A DNA stretch of 64,000 nt from Ancylostoma caninum (Eukaryota > Nematoda > Chromadorea > Rhabditida > Ancylostomatidae): the NCBI GenBank assembly GCA_037903475.1, contig JBAJFG010000454.1:1457078-1521077 (forward strand). Reading direction: 5' to 3'. Below, in pieces: positions 13,401 through 25,800 of the stretch (positions within the stretch are counted from its first letter, which is position 1; each line of letters opens with the position of its first letter). Both the position numbers and the translations under genes were made by a program. The notes under the pieces were generated by a model, which was not told where the DNA came from, searched no databases, and saw nothing but the letters and a program-made list of their open reading frames with translations.

Positions 13401-16400
13401 CGATGAAAGCGAGTGAAATTTGGCTGTAGTGTACTATTTAGAGCATAAGAAATATACAGTGCTTTCTGCTTCCGTCATACCAGGTGTTAACATAAGTCCT
13501 TGCACATTTTTCAGTTGCAGTTTTTCTCCGCGGTATCGGCATTTTCTATGAAGTGCTCTATGTCATATGAAAAAGCTTTTCTTTCTCTACCATAATATTA
13601 TCATATGGTTCCTCAGAAATACTATTTTCTCTGGTTCCAAGACCCAAGCTGAAAAAAACGCAAATTCGAGAAAAAAAAACACTATCTGTTCTTCGAATTC
13701 AGTGGGCACAAAGCACCGGATGCTGTTCGAACGCGTAAGCTCTGTAAAACATAAAGGCGTAAGAGCATCATCAGTGGAACTGTTGGAAAACCAGTATGGC
13801 GATTCTGGCAAGGGAGGGGTCCGGCGTTACCACGACGTGAGATGACTAGAGGCTTGCGATTGGATTCTCTTAGCAGAATTACCTCTTTTATATGGTAGCT
13901 TTGAGAAGTATGATGCCCACCTAGACTATACCATTCCTCCGGAGCAATTCCCAAGTTTTCGTGAAATAGATCTGTTCGGTCAAAGTGGTTGGTTATTGAG
14001 ACCAAATATGTCTTCTTCGAGCTAAGAAAATCGTTGATGATCGGCCATTTCAATCAAAACGTCTTCTTTATACTTGGCACAGTTCGATTGACCAGTTTTG
14101 ATGGCTTTTCCAGCTTCAACTGCATGCCAGGATATGCGGCTGTAGGTAGGTGCTGTTTTTCATTGACTCAGTGCTCCACTTCGTAGGCTTAAACTTCAGC
14201 AAACTGTCGGTTCAACAAAAACAGCTCGAAAATTTATCTGGGGCATAAGTGGCGCTTTCGAACCGTATATGACTTATACATAAAAGTAATATGTGGAGAA
14301 AAACCCATCTGAAAGAAAGTGCAAGGACTTATGTTAACACGCAATACCCGCAGCGAAGGAAGGGGATGGGTTACGGAGGAGGGGTGAGGATAGGGGGGGA
14401 GTGGGATCTTCAGGCAATGGTGGACTCTGCTTTTCCAAAAGCGCAGTTGATGCCATATAATTCAGCGCATATTCAATGGGTTTATTCGCTTTTTCGCAAC
14501 AAAATACCTGTACATTCAGTGTGATGAACGAAAATATATAGCATAAGAATTCTTTGCTTTTTTTTTCTGTTCTCTTGCATTTCCAAATTCACTTGTCTAT
14601 CTATGTAGTTAGAGAAATTTGATAAGGACACGTCTATTAGAACAATTTTTGCCTTAGATTACTCCTTTCTAAGCGTTCACTTGCCCACTACAGCTCCTCG
14701 AGTGCAACTGACAAAGTCAAATGAGAAATAAGTAAACGTTTTTTTCCTCCAAACTCGTAAGTCTCGAATCTTGAAAGCGTAAAATTACTCTCCCGAGACT
14801 GCATGGAATGTACGAAAGGCGGCTGACCACCATTCTGAAGATTTTTGGAAATTTAGCTTTGTAAGGAATTGCACTTCACACCGCGTGGCACCAAATTTAC
14901 CGGTAAACATTCAATTCAGGATTTGCTTCTTGAAGACGAGCCGATATTACCAATCAGCGAAATGGAGCGATGGGCAAGCCTGGAAGAAGTCGATTTTTCT
15001 TTCAATGAGTTGAAGAATATTGATGAAAGCATAGTGAGTTGGTTATTCTATGTAATTTCTCAGATCTTTGTAGTTCATTACAAAGCCATTAAGTAGTAAA
15101 TCTGCCCTAATATGTAGCTGAGCTACCAGCCTCATTGTTATGGCCAGATAAAATTGAAGTTTTCCTTCTTCTTTTCGGTGTTATTCAACGTCTGGTTGGT
15201 ACAACGGGATTTTTTCAATGAATTGAGTTAGAAACAGGCATGACCCTTCATTTGTAGCTAACTTTACTGCATTCATTGTCAGGATTTCCAGTTTTTACCA
15301 AACGGCGGAAATTTTTAGACCGTATGTCTTGGGATATTCATGAGCTTGGATCTAACCACGTTACTTTCAGTGCCTGCTTGGTGATGTGAAGAAAGTAAAC
15401 CTTAGTCACAACAACGTGACGGATATTGGACCACACTTGCAGCACCTCACATGTCTCACGGAGCTCGATCTATCCTCGTAGGTTCAGGTTGTGTATCCTA
15501 GTCCAATTAAGACCCATATCTCCAATTTTTAGCAATGGAATCAGCTCAGTGCAACATTGGAACGAGTTATTGGGTAACTTGAAGAAACTGATCCTTGCTA
15601 ACAATGCCATAAAGGATGTATCAGGTGGGTGAGCCTGCAGCTTTTCTTCTTGAACTCGTTCATGCGATCCACCTCATCAACATCTGTTTAGGACTGTCCC
15701 GTTTGTATTCCTTGGAGTACCTTGACCTGAAGAACAACGCTATTGACACCGTAGCGGCAGTGTACCCGCTGGGAGGACTACCATGCTTAGAGGGCCTCCA
15801 CTTGCGAGGCAACCCTGTGCGAAAGGTTGTGGAGTACCGTACCAGAGTGTTGGAGGCGTTCGGTGAGAGGAGTTGGGAGGTGTGTTTGCCTATGTTATGT
15901 TGTGTTATGTTATATTATGTTAAGCTAGAATATTCAAAATATTCAAAACCGTTTGCTGTTTCTACAGATTTGCCGGTCCTAGGCTCATAACGAGAAATTT
16001 ATTTACTACTTGTTTGTTTATCTGTCCATTTATTTGTATGGATTAGTTTTGCTGCTTCTAGAGATCTGCTGATTATTTGACCTGCCAGTTTAGGTGAAAT
16101 TAGATGGTAAGGCCCCGGACGATCGCGAAAGGGATACGATAAGGTTGCGCTTGGCGTTACGTCGTGCCAAAGAAGAGAAGGAGGAGAAGGAACGGAAACG
16201 AAGAGAGAAAATAGAGGAGAAGATACGGTATGGCTTTCAAATGACTAAGCTTCTGTTCTCATTTGATCATAAATTCTAACATTTACATCAAAATTATGTT
16301 TCATCACTTTTCTTTTCATATTTCCTCATTAAATTGATACTTTTTGCCTACTTATTGCAGGTACATATCAGGAGATGTTTGTGCGTTCTCGGACGAGGTT

Positions 16401-16412
16401 GAATCCAGTTGA
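10487..16412 (+). CDS. NISCH: Nischarin-like leucine-rich-repeat protein (frame broken in one exon)
   Basis: Nischarin is a PX-domain and LRR cytosolic/endosomal adaptor that binds integrin alpha-5 and Rac/PAK in vertebrates. Exons: 10,487-10,606 (tentative, PX-like end KEFPHMEAKMVAFIRKLV), 11,430-11,589, 13,019-13,178, 13,234-13,329, 14,857-15,033, 15,371-15,477, 15,533-15,624, 15,692-15,879, 16,094-16,227 and 16,361-16,412 (stop 16,410). Nischarin-specific strings include EIHSIVDDLS, EFTPIEMHAITERL, GYVGTSN, LPISEMERW.SLEEVD.S, LKKLILANNAI, LYSLEYLDLKNNAID and CLEGLHLRGNPV..VVEYRTRVLEAFGER. The LRRs cover the last 200 residues before a Lys/Glu-rich helix and a short tail. It lacks the long vertebrate C-terminus. 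All junction phases agree except exon 13,019-13,178, which is one base short. Most of the PX domain and the start were not found. Confidence 0.85.
13019..13178 (+). pseudogene. NISCH: Nischarin exon with a one-base deletion
   Basis: The 5' part reads PRMVADLG in the phase set by the upstream exon (leftover G plus AT gives Asp). The 3' part reads YIDFLHRVRALKIRGAKG, then YVGTSN and on to the donor, in the next frame. Both halves match consecutive parts of the same nischarin segment with exactly one codon incomplete (near 13,045-13,046). The exon is 160 bases where 161 would keep frame. No alternative acceptor rescues it. Either the gene is inactive in this haplotype or this is an assembly error. 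Confidence 0.75.
15890..15922. repeat. Short TGTTAT-type simple repeat in an intron
   Basis: Imperfect reiteration of ATGTTATGTT-like words directly after the donor at 15,880. Confidence 0.6.
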
Positions 16413-18526
16413 TATGGACTGATTTTTCTACAATTTTCGCAATGCCTGGTCGATTTTTCGCAGTGCATAATTATTTCCCAAAGACACAGAGTATCATATT
16501 TATTGAGATTTTATCAAAATTGTCTACAGTTTTATCCTTATTTTGATTAGCGCACTTTGTCATTTTTCTCGCTGCAAACGCTAGACGCAAGCCTTACGGT
16601 GCAATATGTACAAATTACAGCGTCCATGCGTGCGAAGGCCTAATCTTGTCCGCTACTTGATACTTATAGTACCCGCATGTAACTTGCCCTGGTGCTTTCT
16701 CGTTTCATTCGATTTTGTGCTGTGATACGCGCAGTTTCACTTCGTATTCATAGGGCTTTTATGTTGCAGATTCCGGTGAAATGTGTGCATAGGTGTTATT
16801 TATTTCATTCGATAAAGATGCGATGTTTTATTTCTGTTTACTGCTCATCAGTTTCGTTCTTGCTTATTGCTTCAATCTATTAGGAAAGATGTGCTAATGT
16901 GTGTAGCATTTGCAGTGTTTTTTCCTACCTGAAGGTTTCAAAATTCAACGAGATGGCTGGCATTGATGACTGTTAGTTTTCTTTTCCTCAGCTTGGTTAA
17001 TCAACTTATTTACGTGTAGCTATCACAGAGTATTAACTCTATCAACGCTGCTACGGGTTTAGTGATTTCTCTTGTCATACCGCATCGCGGCTCAGGTTGG
17101 TTTTGGGGAGTCTGGAGTGTACGTAGAGGGCGGTGCGGTCAAGCTAGCGCTCGGCCAAAGGCTCGATCAGTTTCGATACATCAGTCGTTTCAGATAAAAC
17201 GATGCACTCAATCTGGGCGCTTCTATTTTCTTTCGCTCTAAAGTCTTGAACAAATATTTCTCCCAGCATTCCTGATGGAATTTATTCCACCATTATAATG
17301 AGGATCCTTATCGTTGTCGTCCTTTCATTGTCACCGAGTTTCCCAGGATTTCCGAAAAATTGTACTTCTTATCCTGAGAACGGATATCAGTTCCATCTCG
17401 CATGCTACTAGTGCTTTCTTGACGAAATTGGCAAATTTTCGTTTGATTTCCCACGATAAACACAACGTACGGCGTGATTTCCTCATCAAGTGATTCACTA
17501 GGCAAAGCGTGTGCAATTTTTTTTCCTGCAATGGCTGGAGCAGAGACAGCCGAGTCGTTTTGTTTACATTCATTGATGCGAACATGATGAATGCGGGCCA
17601 ATTTTTCAATCGTTATCAACGGCGAATGATGACCTACACTCATCTGTCTAGGATGTCTCAAATAGCAGTTCATTGCGCACTTATAGATACATGAACTGCC
17701 TGGCAAACTTCAATTTTTGATTTTCAAAAGAAAAGGGATTGGAAAACTGCTGAATTAAGTCATGGAAAAGTGGAAAAAGCCGCCATCCAGCAAGTCCTTC
17801 TAGGTCGTGCCAGGAATACCAACTTTCTCGTAGCAATTCAAATATGGAATGAGAGAAGACCATATTACGAAAGCATGTACAGAAAACCGCTGCGGTTTAG
17901 CAAAGGTCAACTCCAAACCCGGTCATTTGAGTATACCTACCTACCATTAATGTGCATGTGCAGAAGACAATGTTGTCCTAATGGTAAAATATGAAAGGAA
18001 TGGTCTAATTGGAGCCATTCAACTCCTCGCAAGCGAGTAACGCAGATCTCGGTCCACAACAATTGGGTCAGCCACTCTACCAGCTTGTGAAAAAAAAACG
18101 ACTCTAGAAGATCCACCTTCAGGCCCATCCTCAAAATTCACACCAAAAAATTAAGCAAGGGTGAGAAGCCCTGTCTCATGCGCCCCCTAGCACAGTCTTA
18201 TCACTTTCAAATACAATTTGGTTCTTGGTGAAAAGCTTTCCCTGAATGGAAAAAAGTATAAAAACTGCGAGTAAATTCGCATCATGGTAAGCACCGGTCT
18301 CGGCTAATAGCGCAGTAATTTCTTCTTGAAGGAGCATCGTTTCCTGTGTGCACGATGAGCGAGGGTAACTGGTAGTTGCTATGGGCACAACTTCGATTGA
18401 GGTGTTCTGCTTTCGTTTTTTAGAGTGAATTTTGTTCTATGCGAAAGCACGCATCCATTGTTTACAATCTAATATTTCCTCTATGTAACAGCTGTGTTGG
18501 TAGGAGTTGCTACCCAAATTTATTTA
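16413..18526. other. Intergenic, no supported gene
   Basis: 3' flank of the nischarin-like gene. A plus-strand frame at 17,300-17,410 starts like a signal peptide (MRILIVVVLSLS), and a minus-strand frame of 132 codons (17,706-17,308) overlaps it. Neither has a family match or a splice partner that I can support. The minus-strand words for WYSWHD at about 17,815 recur at 39,203 (WYSWHH), hinting at another dispersed repeat. Confidence 0.4.
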
Positions 18527-18845
18527 CATTGGCGGCCACATATTTAGCACGCTGCCAATTTTGGGCGACTGATGAAATCAGCTTATGAACAGGGTCAAGC
18601 GTGTGTCGATAAATTATCAAGGGGGGGGGGGGGTCGTATAGGGGGTGGGGTGGGGAAAGAGGGGGGTCGTAAGGGGGGGGGTCGTGGTCGGGAGGGGGGT
18701 GCCTTAGTGTGGAATAGGAGATAGAAAAAAAAGGTAGAAAAAACGGAAGAAGTGGGACACTGAATTATCCATACACAGAATTTGTTTTGACGTGATTAGA
18801 CGACTTTAACAGTGTGATTTGAATAGTGAAAAGTGGGAGGTTATA

Positions 18846-19253
18846 GGCTAAAATTTTCGCACGTCCGTACTGAAAGTCCTACCCAGTCGTGCAGGCCGGT
18901 AAAAATTCATTTTATGGATCCTACCCCAATAGTGCTTTACCTTCAAGTTTCAGGTCTCCAGCTTCAAGAGGAAAGATTCAGCACGGGAATTTCGGAGATG
19001 AGGTTTCGTCGATAAAAATGGCCTTTTTTCCATGTTTTTATCGACGGAGTTGAATCGCGGTGGAAGCAGCTGCGGAAAAAAGAGCTGTACAGCCTGAAAG
19101 CGCAAACCTTCGACTATTAGAAACCTGAAAAAAATTGGGACCTCAACGGGCCAGATCTTCTGATATTTGTGTTCGACTACAACCATGCCTCTGAACGAGT
19201 CTAAATTTTAGGCTGAAATTTTCGCACGTCCGTACTGAAAGTCCTACCCAGTC
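18846..19253 (+). repeat. Direct repeat pair inside the hAT element, 43 bp
   Basis: The block from GGCTAAAATTTTCGCACGTC (18,846-18,888) recurs at 19,211-19,253 with one mismatch. Confidence 0.9.
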
Positions 19254-19334
19254 TTCCACCCCTATGAACAGTTATTTCGTGCTTTACGATCGATCATCTC
19301 GAATCTGCTACAAGCGCGTGTCATTTTACGCCAT

Positions 19335-19556
19335 GCAAAAATTCTAGCCTCGGAGGGGATCGAACCCTTGACCATGTCGATGATGTGTATGGTTGTTTTT
19401 CGTGACGAATACGAAGGTATTTCGTTTAGAAACTCTGTACGGACGCTTTCAGACTGAAATTCGCTCACCGCACACGCTTTAACCCTCAGCAAAAATTTTA
19501 GCCTCGGTATGGATCGAACCCTTCACCATGTAGATGATGTATATAGATGTTTTTTC
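19335..19556 (-). repeat. Direct repeat pair with tRNA T-arm-like word
   Basis: About 66 bp at 19,335-19,400 recurs at 19,489-19,556. Both copies contain, on the minus strand, AAGGGTTCGATCC, which resembles the T-arm/B-box of tRNA genes. No complete cloverleaf can be drawn, so this is at most a tRNA-derived relic. Confidence 0.7.
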
Positions 19557-20701
19557 TTGATGTGTTCGAGCCTCATTAGTTATGTAAGCAACATTGCATA
19601 GTTAATGCACGTTTTTTGTCCACCGCGTACATTTCAACGTTTTCCAAAAAACTTCCAAACAACTAGTTAGATACAAAAGAGCCTCTTTCTCCTTCCTATG
19701 CTCTGGCTCCACCACACCTCTCGCAGTACGAACACCTGAAATGGGATATCTGAATATCTAAATTCTGCAAGCATAGAAGGAAATTTGTGTGCAAAGGGGG
19801 GGGGGTCGTATTTTTGGTGGCTCAAGGGGGGGGGTTCGTATGGGGGTCGACTTCTTACCATCATCACGCTTGACCCTGCTTATGAAAGTAATAAATCCGT
19901 ATTTCAAGCTTGGAGTGAGCTATCAGGAATGTGATGGGGCATAACATTCTCCTTCTAACCTCTACTCTTCCATCCAAGAAAGTGTTCCTCAATTTAACTG
20001 CACTCATTCTTTGCATTTAGAGCTAAAAATGCAGTACTTTCAAAAATATTTTCGTTCCTCTCTTAACCGATTTCATCTTATCAATCAAGGGAAGATATGA
20101 TTGTATCCCCGATATTAGTGCGCGTTTTGGTATACTAGGTTTGATGCGCAGTTTTTCACCCCTTGGAAGAACACGAGCCGTCCACGAAGCTAAAAAAATT
20201 GAAAAAAAATTATTCGTGGTGAATATAAGGAGAAAGCATGCATTTTGGCCGTGGATTTTTCTCGGATTTGCGCTACTAGCAAGCATTCAAGTACTCACGG
20301 GAAATTTCCAAAGCTTGCTTAATTCTCAAAATTCAATAAAATGAAATTTTCGACAAATTTGACGGTTTGTTTCTGTCACTGGCTCCAGCTGATACGGAGG
20401 GCACGCTAATACCTCTCACAGCAGAATTTTAAGCAAAAAGTGCGTAATTCAAATCACCACTTCACTTTTCTCCATAAACAAATACAAATCTTTTATACCT
20501 AGGTTGAGAAAACTGACGAAATTTATTTTCTTTCCAGTTCCAACTGCCTCTGTGCCAGTGGTAAGCAAGACGGAGGAAGCCTTTACAGAGCCTCAACACA
20601 TACTCGAACTTGGTTTTGATTGCTCATTCTTGGGCTGAGATTTGCAAAAAAAAATCCTATGGTCCAAATTCGGGTTGTGCTAAGTATTTGGCGCCACTGT
20701 A

Positions 20702-22809
20702 TGTTAAGGTGTTATAAGAATCGCTTGACTCGTCATCTGCTTCGTTTTTACGTAGCTTTGTATATGCAACATTCTTTCCGAAATGCTCGTGTTTTGTCGT
20801 ACTCAGCATTTCTCTCTCATGACTGTGGAGTCCATTCCTATAGATCCTATTGATGTCATAGCTTGATCAAGCTTAAGGAGAACCTATGCTCATATCGCTG
20901 TGCAGGTGTCTGCCCAGCGCTGTTTCTATTTTTCGTTTGATCTTCAATCTTTTTTTTTGCACACGCACATTCGATAGATTGCTGCAGATTTGAGGAAATT
21001 CCACACTGCAGAACAAGGCTACTGAAGGCGCCATCTCAGCTCAGGATCATTTTTGAGATTCTCGCATGTAAAGAATCTCCTATAGCTTGCTGGTCAGAAT
21101 AGTATATGTGATTCCATGCAGAACTGCCGAAGGGCTCCTTTTACAGCATTAACTTCTGGGGAGCAAGCGGGCGGAGCCAAGCCAGGATTAGAGGGCTTCA
21201 GTAAAATGTGCTCCCTTGCTCGTTACACATTGAACATAGTTTCTATCTATCAGAAACTGGATGAGGAACTCTCACGAGGATTACGTGTTTTCTGGGAGGG
21301 TGCTTTCCCAGGAGCGAATGGTTCAGAAAGCTTCTAGGCCCCACCCTCGGCTCCTCCCACAGGCTCCCCAAGGATCGGGTTTGAAACCAAAGTTTTTGGC
21401 AGTTTTCCACGCACTCACATACACCATTGTGATCAACAGTTCCGGGACATTCTTTTCACATGAAAATTTCAAAAACGATTTTGAGGGTGGGAGGGTGTCG
21501 AACAAAATGAAAGTTCTTCTATAAGTCAAAAATTCGAAGCGCAGCGCAATGCACTAGGGTACTAGAAGTAGAAGAGGAGAATTCCTTAGGTAAGGAAAAA
21601 CGGCACAGTCGCGGTCACCTAAATTGCTGCATTCTCCGTGGTTTTACGTACTCTAAAGCTGCTTGCAACCAAGATTTCCTTTGCATCCACATTTGCTTCG
21701 TTCGGATCAGATTCTGCTCCGGTATGGCGGATGAGATAAGTACTAGTCATGCGTGGCATTAATAATGACTGTTTTCATATAGGTTAGTATCCGCAGGCAA
21801 ATAAGCACTTTTGACGTGCTGGTTCTGGAACGCCCCAAAACTTCTAAAATGCTGTCAGTGACTTTACGCATAGTAGAACGGTGTAAATACGATCGCCAAG
21901 GGCACCAAAAAAAAACTCGGAAGCAAACAGCAAAAGATTGGAGAATTCAAGTCATTAAGTCACAATGGCCCGTGACAGAATACCAAATCGTTTTCCTCCT
22001 GCAGCTGGAAAAATATATCTCTTAGAGAGGTCCTCCAAATACCGAATGCATGATGCAAGAATTGTTCCCATGGCTCAGCAGACCGATGCATTTACCCTAA
22101 GCAGACGAATTTGCCGGGAGTCCAACCAACGGTCTAGGGAGAGGGATGAGCATACTCCGATCCTCGAACCATTGACTTCTGAAATGTCACTCCACTGACA
22201 ATGAGATTAAAAGATGATAAAGCGATGCTCAAGATTTATAAAGCGAAGAAATCACCACCGCAAATTATTCAGAAGCAATGAAAAACATGGGCATTGTGTG
22301 TGAAGGAGAGTATGAATTTTTTTATTGGGCTGCAAGTCGAGAATGTGTTGACGATGCCTGCTCCAGGAAAAATTCCAAGAATATTTCAGCAATTGTATTA
22401 ATGCCCGTTTGATATGTAATCTTGTGCACAAGTTGAGGAATCAATCAAAAATTTGTTTCTTTAGCTGAACTTTGAGAAAGTTGTAATTTAATAGGGTGGG
22501 TTGTATTTTCTGACCACGATCAGTAGAACTTTGGCACGCATAAGTTCGTCGTTATTGCTTAAAGTTTTGTGGATTTGTTTAGTAAAATTTTCTTGCTAAG
22601 CGAGCTCAGCTCTCACTAGCATTTTATTAGCATCCTAGAACTTAGGCTGGTATTTTTCTAACAATAACTAATATTATTTCCTCGAAAATATGCATATTAT
22701 CTTTCAGTTTCCCCCATTGTTCTTCTTACAAATGGAGACTGTCATCCGATAATTTCTAGGACTTTCTCTATGGAAATTTTGTACTGCTTATCATTAAACA
22801 GTTTTTCAG
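20702..22809. other. Intergenic, no supported gene
   Basis: No exon chain. The segment 21,320-21,530 (minus frame with FSCEKNVPELLITMVYVSAW) and the segment 22,060-22,190 look like degraded repeats, but no second copy lies in this window. The 5' exons of the unknown gene that follows may lie here unseen. Confidence 0.4.
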
Positions 22810-25800
22810 TTCTTCCATCCTCTGACTCTGACGATGCTGAAGAAGACGAAGAACAAAGAGAAGAGGAGGAAGTGTTCGAGCAGAAAGTGCCCCCATTCCT
22901 CTCGCCTGACTTTGTGCCAACGACTCCCGCTCCTCAAGAGGACGTTAAGCCGGAACTTATCATTAAAAAGCCTTTCCCGAATATACCGCACAGTCTTTCT
23001 TTGTGGAAACCAAACATAAGCAAGCGTGTGGAAACTGATCGAAAAAGTTGGATCAGCAATAGAATATGCCCGGAAGTTTTATTTCCAGAGTGTTTCCCTT
23101 TACAGAAACGTCGGTGGATGACGCAATGGATAAGGAGCGATTCCTGCTGCGAAAAATCGGACAGGATGGGCTAGCGGACCTCCTTTATAATAAGCGAGAT
23201 GTGATAAAGAAGCACATCTGGAATGCTGACGAAATTATCTTCAACGACGATGAAGGTAAAGGCGCAGTTGACTGCATTATGCACATGTCTAGGGTTCTGC
23301 TGGTTTTTATAGACATATCAAGCGTGCGCTCCTTCATCGAGGAACGCTACCGCCTCCACTTTGGCCTCGACAGAAATGGCCGTCCGAGGGTGCTTTCCGA
23401 AGAAGAAGCGGAGGAACGTGATTTCTTGATCGACAACTCTGCCTTCATATCCAGGGTTATACTGCGCATGCACAACTTGGAACCAGACGATTACAGTGAG
23501 TTGTCTGGATTCATCTCAGTGATAATCTAGCTACTACAGTTTATAGTGTTTTTTTTTTGCTTCTTTTTTTTGCTGTATAAAGCATGCAGCTCTCAATAGT
23601 CCTCACACAGGAAGAGGACTGGGAGGAAGAAACGGGGTTTTCGTGGAAAAAAGGCACCGTCATACAGATGTTCAAGAATAAAATTCCTCTAAAATTAAGT
23701 GCAAAACCATTGGATTGAAAATGAATATTAATAAAGCTATCAAATTGCTAGGCCTGTCTTCTCAATTTTTATTCACTCTTGACGCTTTGGTCCTTTTTCA
23801 TTTCGACATCGTATGAGAATACGTAGATGATTGCAGCAGCAGTCGCAGGAAGTGGGCGGGACGAGTGGCGTGGGAAAAATGGGGGTCCCTGCCGCTGTTG
23901 GGACCCGAGCATTAAATAAAAGTAATAAAAGTGTTTATATAAATGTCAAATAAGTAATAATCATTATCTAGAACATCACAAAAATAAACAATAGACTTGA
24001 CTTGAAAATAAACTTATGCAAGATTTTTATTTATCTCGCACTTGCAAGGCTTGCACGGTTATTTTCCTTTTTATCCCTTTCTGCCCCGTATTCTTCTATC
24101 TTTTTTTTTTAAATTTTTTCATGTTATTCCTAAAACGAACACTGTAGAGTTGCGTTGGTGAAATTTCTTGGATGTGACGGGAATAGCTCTCCATACTTTC
24201 TGCAAAAGAAAGGTTCGTCTCATGATGAATGCAGAAAAGTTTCGATTGGGACGACTTAATTAGGATTCAATGGAATCATTTTATGTGTGTATGTCATAGA
24301 TTTCGAATCACACGAAAAAAAAATCACAAAACATCTAGTCTTATATTGTCCAAGAAAGTTTTAATGAAAAAGAATTGCTTGACTTCAACTAAAAATCATT
24401 TTCTGCAGAAGGCAAAATCGAAAACTTCCACATGCTCGCTAAGTTGGCAGTTTTCCACGAGGAGAAAGCGATCAGAGACAGCGAGTTGGCCGAGATGGAT
24501 AAGGAACGTCAGCGGATCTTTTTCAAGCACAAGTTAGTTGATTTTTCTGAATTTTTTCAGATGTCAATTTATTTCTGGATCTCACCATAGCCTTGAGTTG
24601 ATGTGTGTTAGCGTTACTTGAAATGAATTGGTCAAATGTGGATCTGTGTTCAAGAGCGAAGTCAGAGCAACTGGCTCGATCTCGCGCTGGCGAAGAAAGC
24701 TCGGATGATGACGTAGCAGATAGCGATGAAGAACAACCAGACCGCGCAGCTGAGGTGGAAAATGAACTGATCAGACAGATGAAAGAGCTGAGGATGGACA
24801 TCAATCCGGAGCAGGGTGATCTGATCAATTTCTAGACCTCTTTTTCTTTCATCATTTTCCTCACCTATTTTATCTTTGTTACAGTTGCCATTTGTGTATC
24901 GGAGATGATCGCAGCAATGAACATCCATCCAGCACCTCACGAACGTGTTAGGATGTCTAGCCCGCCGCGCCAGCCAGTGTTCAGGTTCTGCTACGCTAAC
25001 CCTTTCTGGTTCCGTAAAGAAAAAATTGTTGAAATTTCCAGCGAGGATAAACCCATAATCGATTTGCCATGGGCCAGTGAAGGGGAGAGTGGTGGAGACG
25101 AGGTACTGGACGTTGACTCCGCTGACGGTAATCCTTTTTTTCTTTATGAATGATCACTGGGTTATTGGACGTGCAGGTATTACTCACATTGCTTTCAGAA
25201 AGCAACCTCACTGAGGAAGGTGCAAAAAGTGAAACAAAGCATGAAATCTGTGGGTGCTCCCTTCCTTGCAAATCCTCGTTGTCACGATTCATTCCATTAC
25301 AAATGTGAATATTTCAGCGTTCGACTGGTCTACTGACCTTTTCCCAGGTATGCAAGTTTTTGACCATTCCTCCGACTTAATTTACGCTAGAATCTCTGAT
25401 TAATTGTTGCATACTTTTTCACAAGCGATGATAGAGAAAATATGCAAGTAACATTTCTGGTTCAGATGAAGAAGTTGCGGCGCTAGGCGAGAAACGTCCT
25501 CTAGAGGCGCTCGATGTTCTTGGTATGTTTTGTTTTGGGTGTTTTGCTCAATTTTAAAATTGCTTACTTTGCGAGAATTCGCTGGAGGGTAAAGCGTTCA
25601 CCGATATATCGTTAAGAGGGGGGGGGGGGTGGGTGGAGGAGGGAGTCAAGGAAGGTTGTTAAGACATGTGGCGGCTATAAGTTTCTATTCATCACATAGG
25701 GAAGAGCAGAGGTGTTGAATTTTGGATCAACCTTATATTGTCACTATAGGTAATGGGGACTATGGACTATATTATATGGAATGCAGGGAATGATGACTAT

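Larger units (their letters stand above)
18590..19878. mobile_element. hAT-type DNA transposon, 1,289 bp, non-autonomous
   Basis: Perfect 14-bp terminal inverted repeats CAGGGTCAAGCGTG (18,590-18,603 and, reversed, 19,865-19,878) are flanked by a perfect 8-bp target duplication CTTATGAA (18,582-18,589 and 19,879-19,886). An 8-bp duplication with CAGGG ends is the hAT signature. The inside has G-runs joined to GTCGTA near both ends (18,621-18,700 and 19,797-19,850) and two internal direct repeats. No transposase frame is visible. It sits inside Tc1-type copy A, whose paralogue at 43.4 kb shows the empty site. Confidence 0.92.
18527..20699. mobile_element. Tc1/mariner-type non-autonomous element, copy A (split by a hAT insertion)
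   Basis: The element is bounded by TA at 18,525-18,526 and 20,700-20,701. Its inverted ends read CATTGGCGGCCACATATTTA on the left and, reversed, CAGTGGCGCCAAATACTTAG on the right, the CAGTG-type end of Tc1-like elements. After removing the internal hAT element and one target copy it is about 876 bp. It aligns end to end with copy B (882 bp, 42,634-43,515, opposite orientation), for example around GAGCCTCAACA.ATACTCGAA and AGTGGTGATTT. No intact transposase is visible, so it probably depended on an element elsewhere. Confidence 0.85.

Noticed and set aside
15890..15922. Candidate tandem regulatory repeat
   Set aside because: Short imperfect simple repeat inside an intron; nothing beyond slippage is suggested.
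17308..17706. 132-codon minus-strand frame and an overlapping plus-strand signal-peptide-like start
   Set aside because: Lengths are within what chance gives in 64 kb, and neither has a second exon or a known domain.
19345..19391. Possible tRNA gene (GGGTTCGATCC on the minus strand)
   Set aside because: No acceptor stem, D-arm or anticodon arm can be drawn; the same word recurs in a direct repeat inside the hAT element.
20538..20634. Exon-like frame VPTASVPVVSKTEEAFTEPQ with good splice signals
   Set aside because: It aligns with the Tc1-type copy B, so it is transposon sequence and not an exon of the unknown gene.
24229..24537. 102-codon plus-strand frame
   Set aside because: It is the wrong frame of a real exon; the phase-consistent frame at 24,409-24,532 reads KGKIENFHMLAKLAVFHEE.
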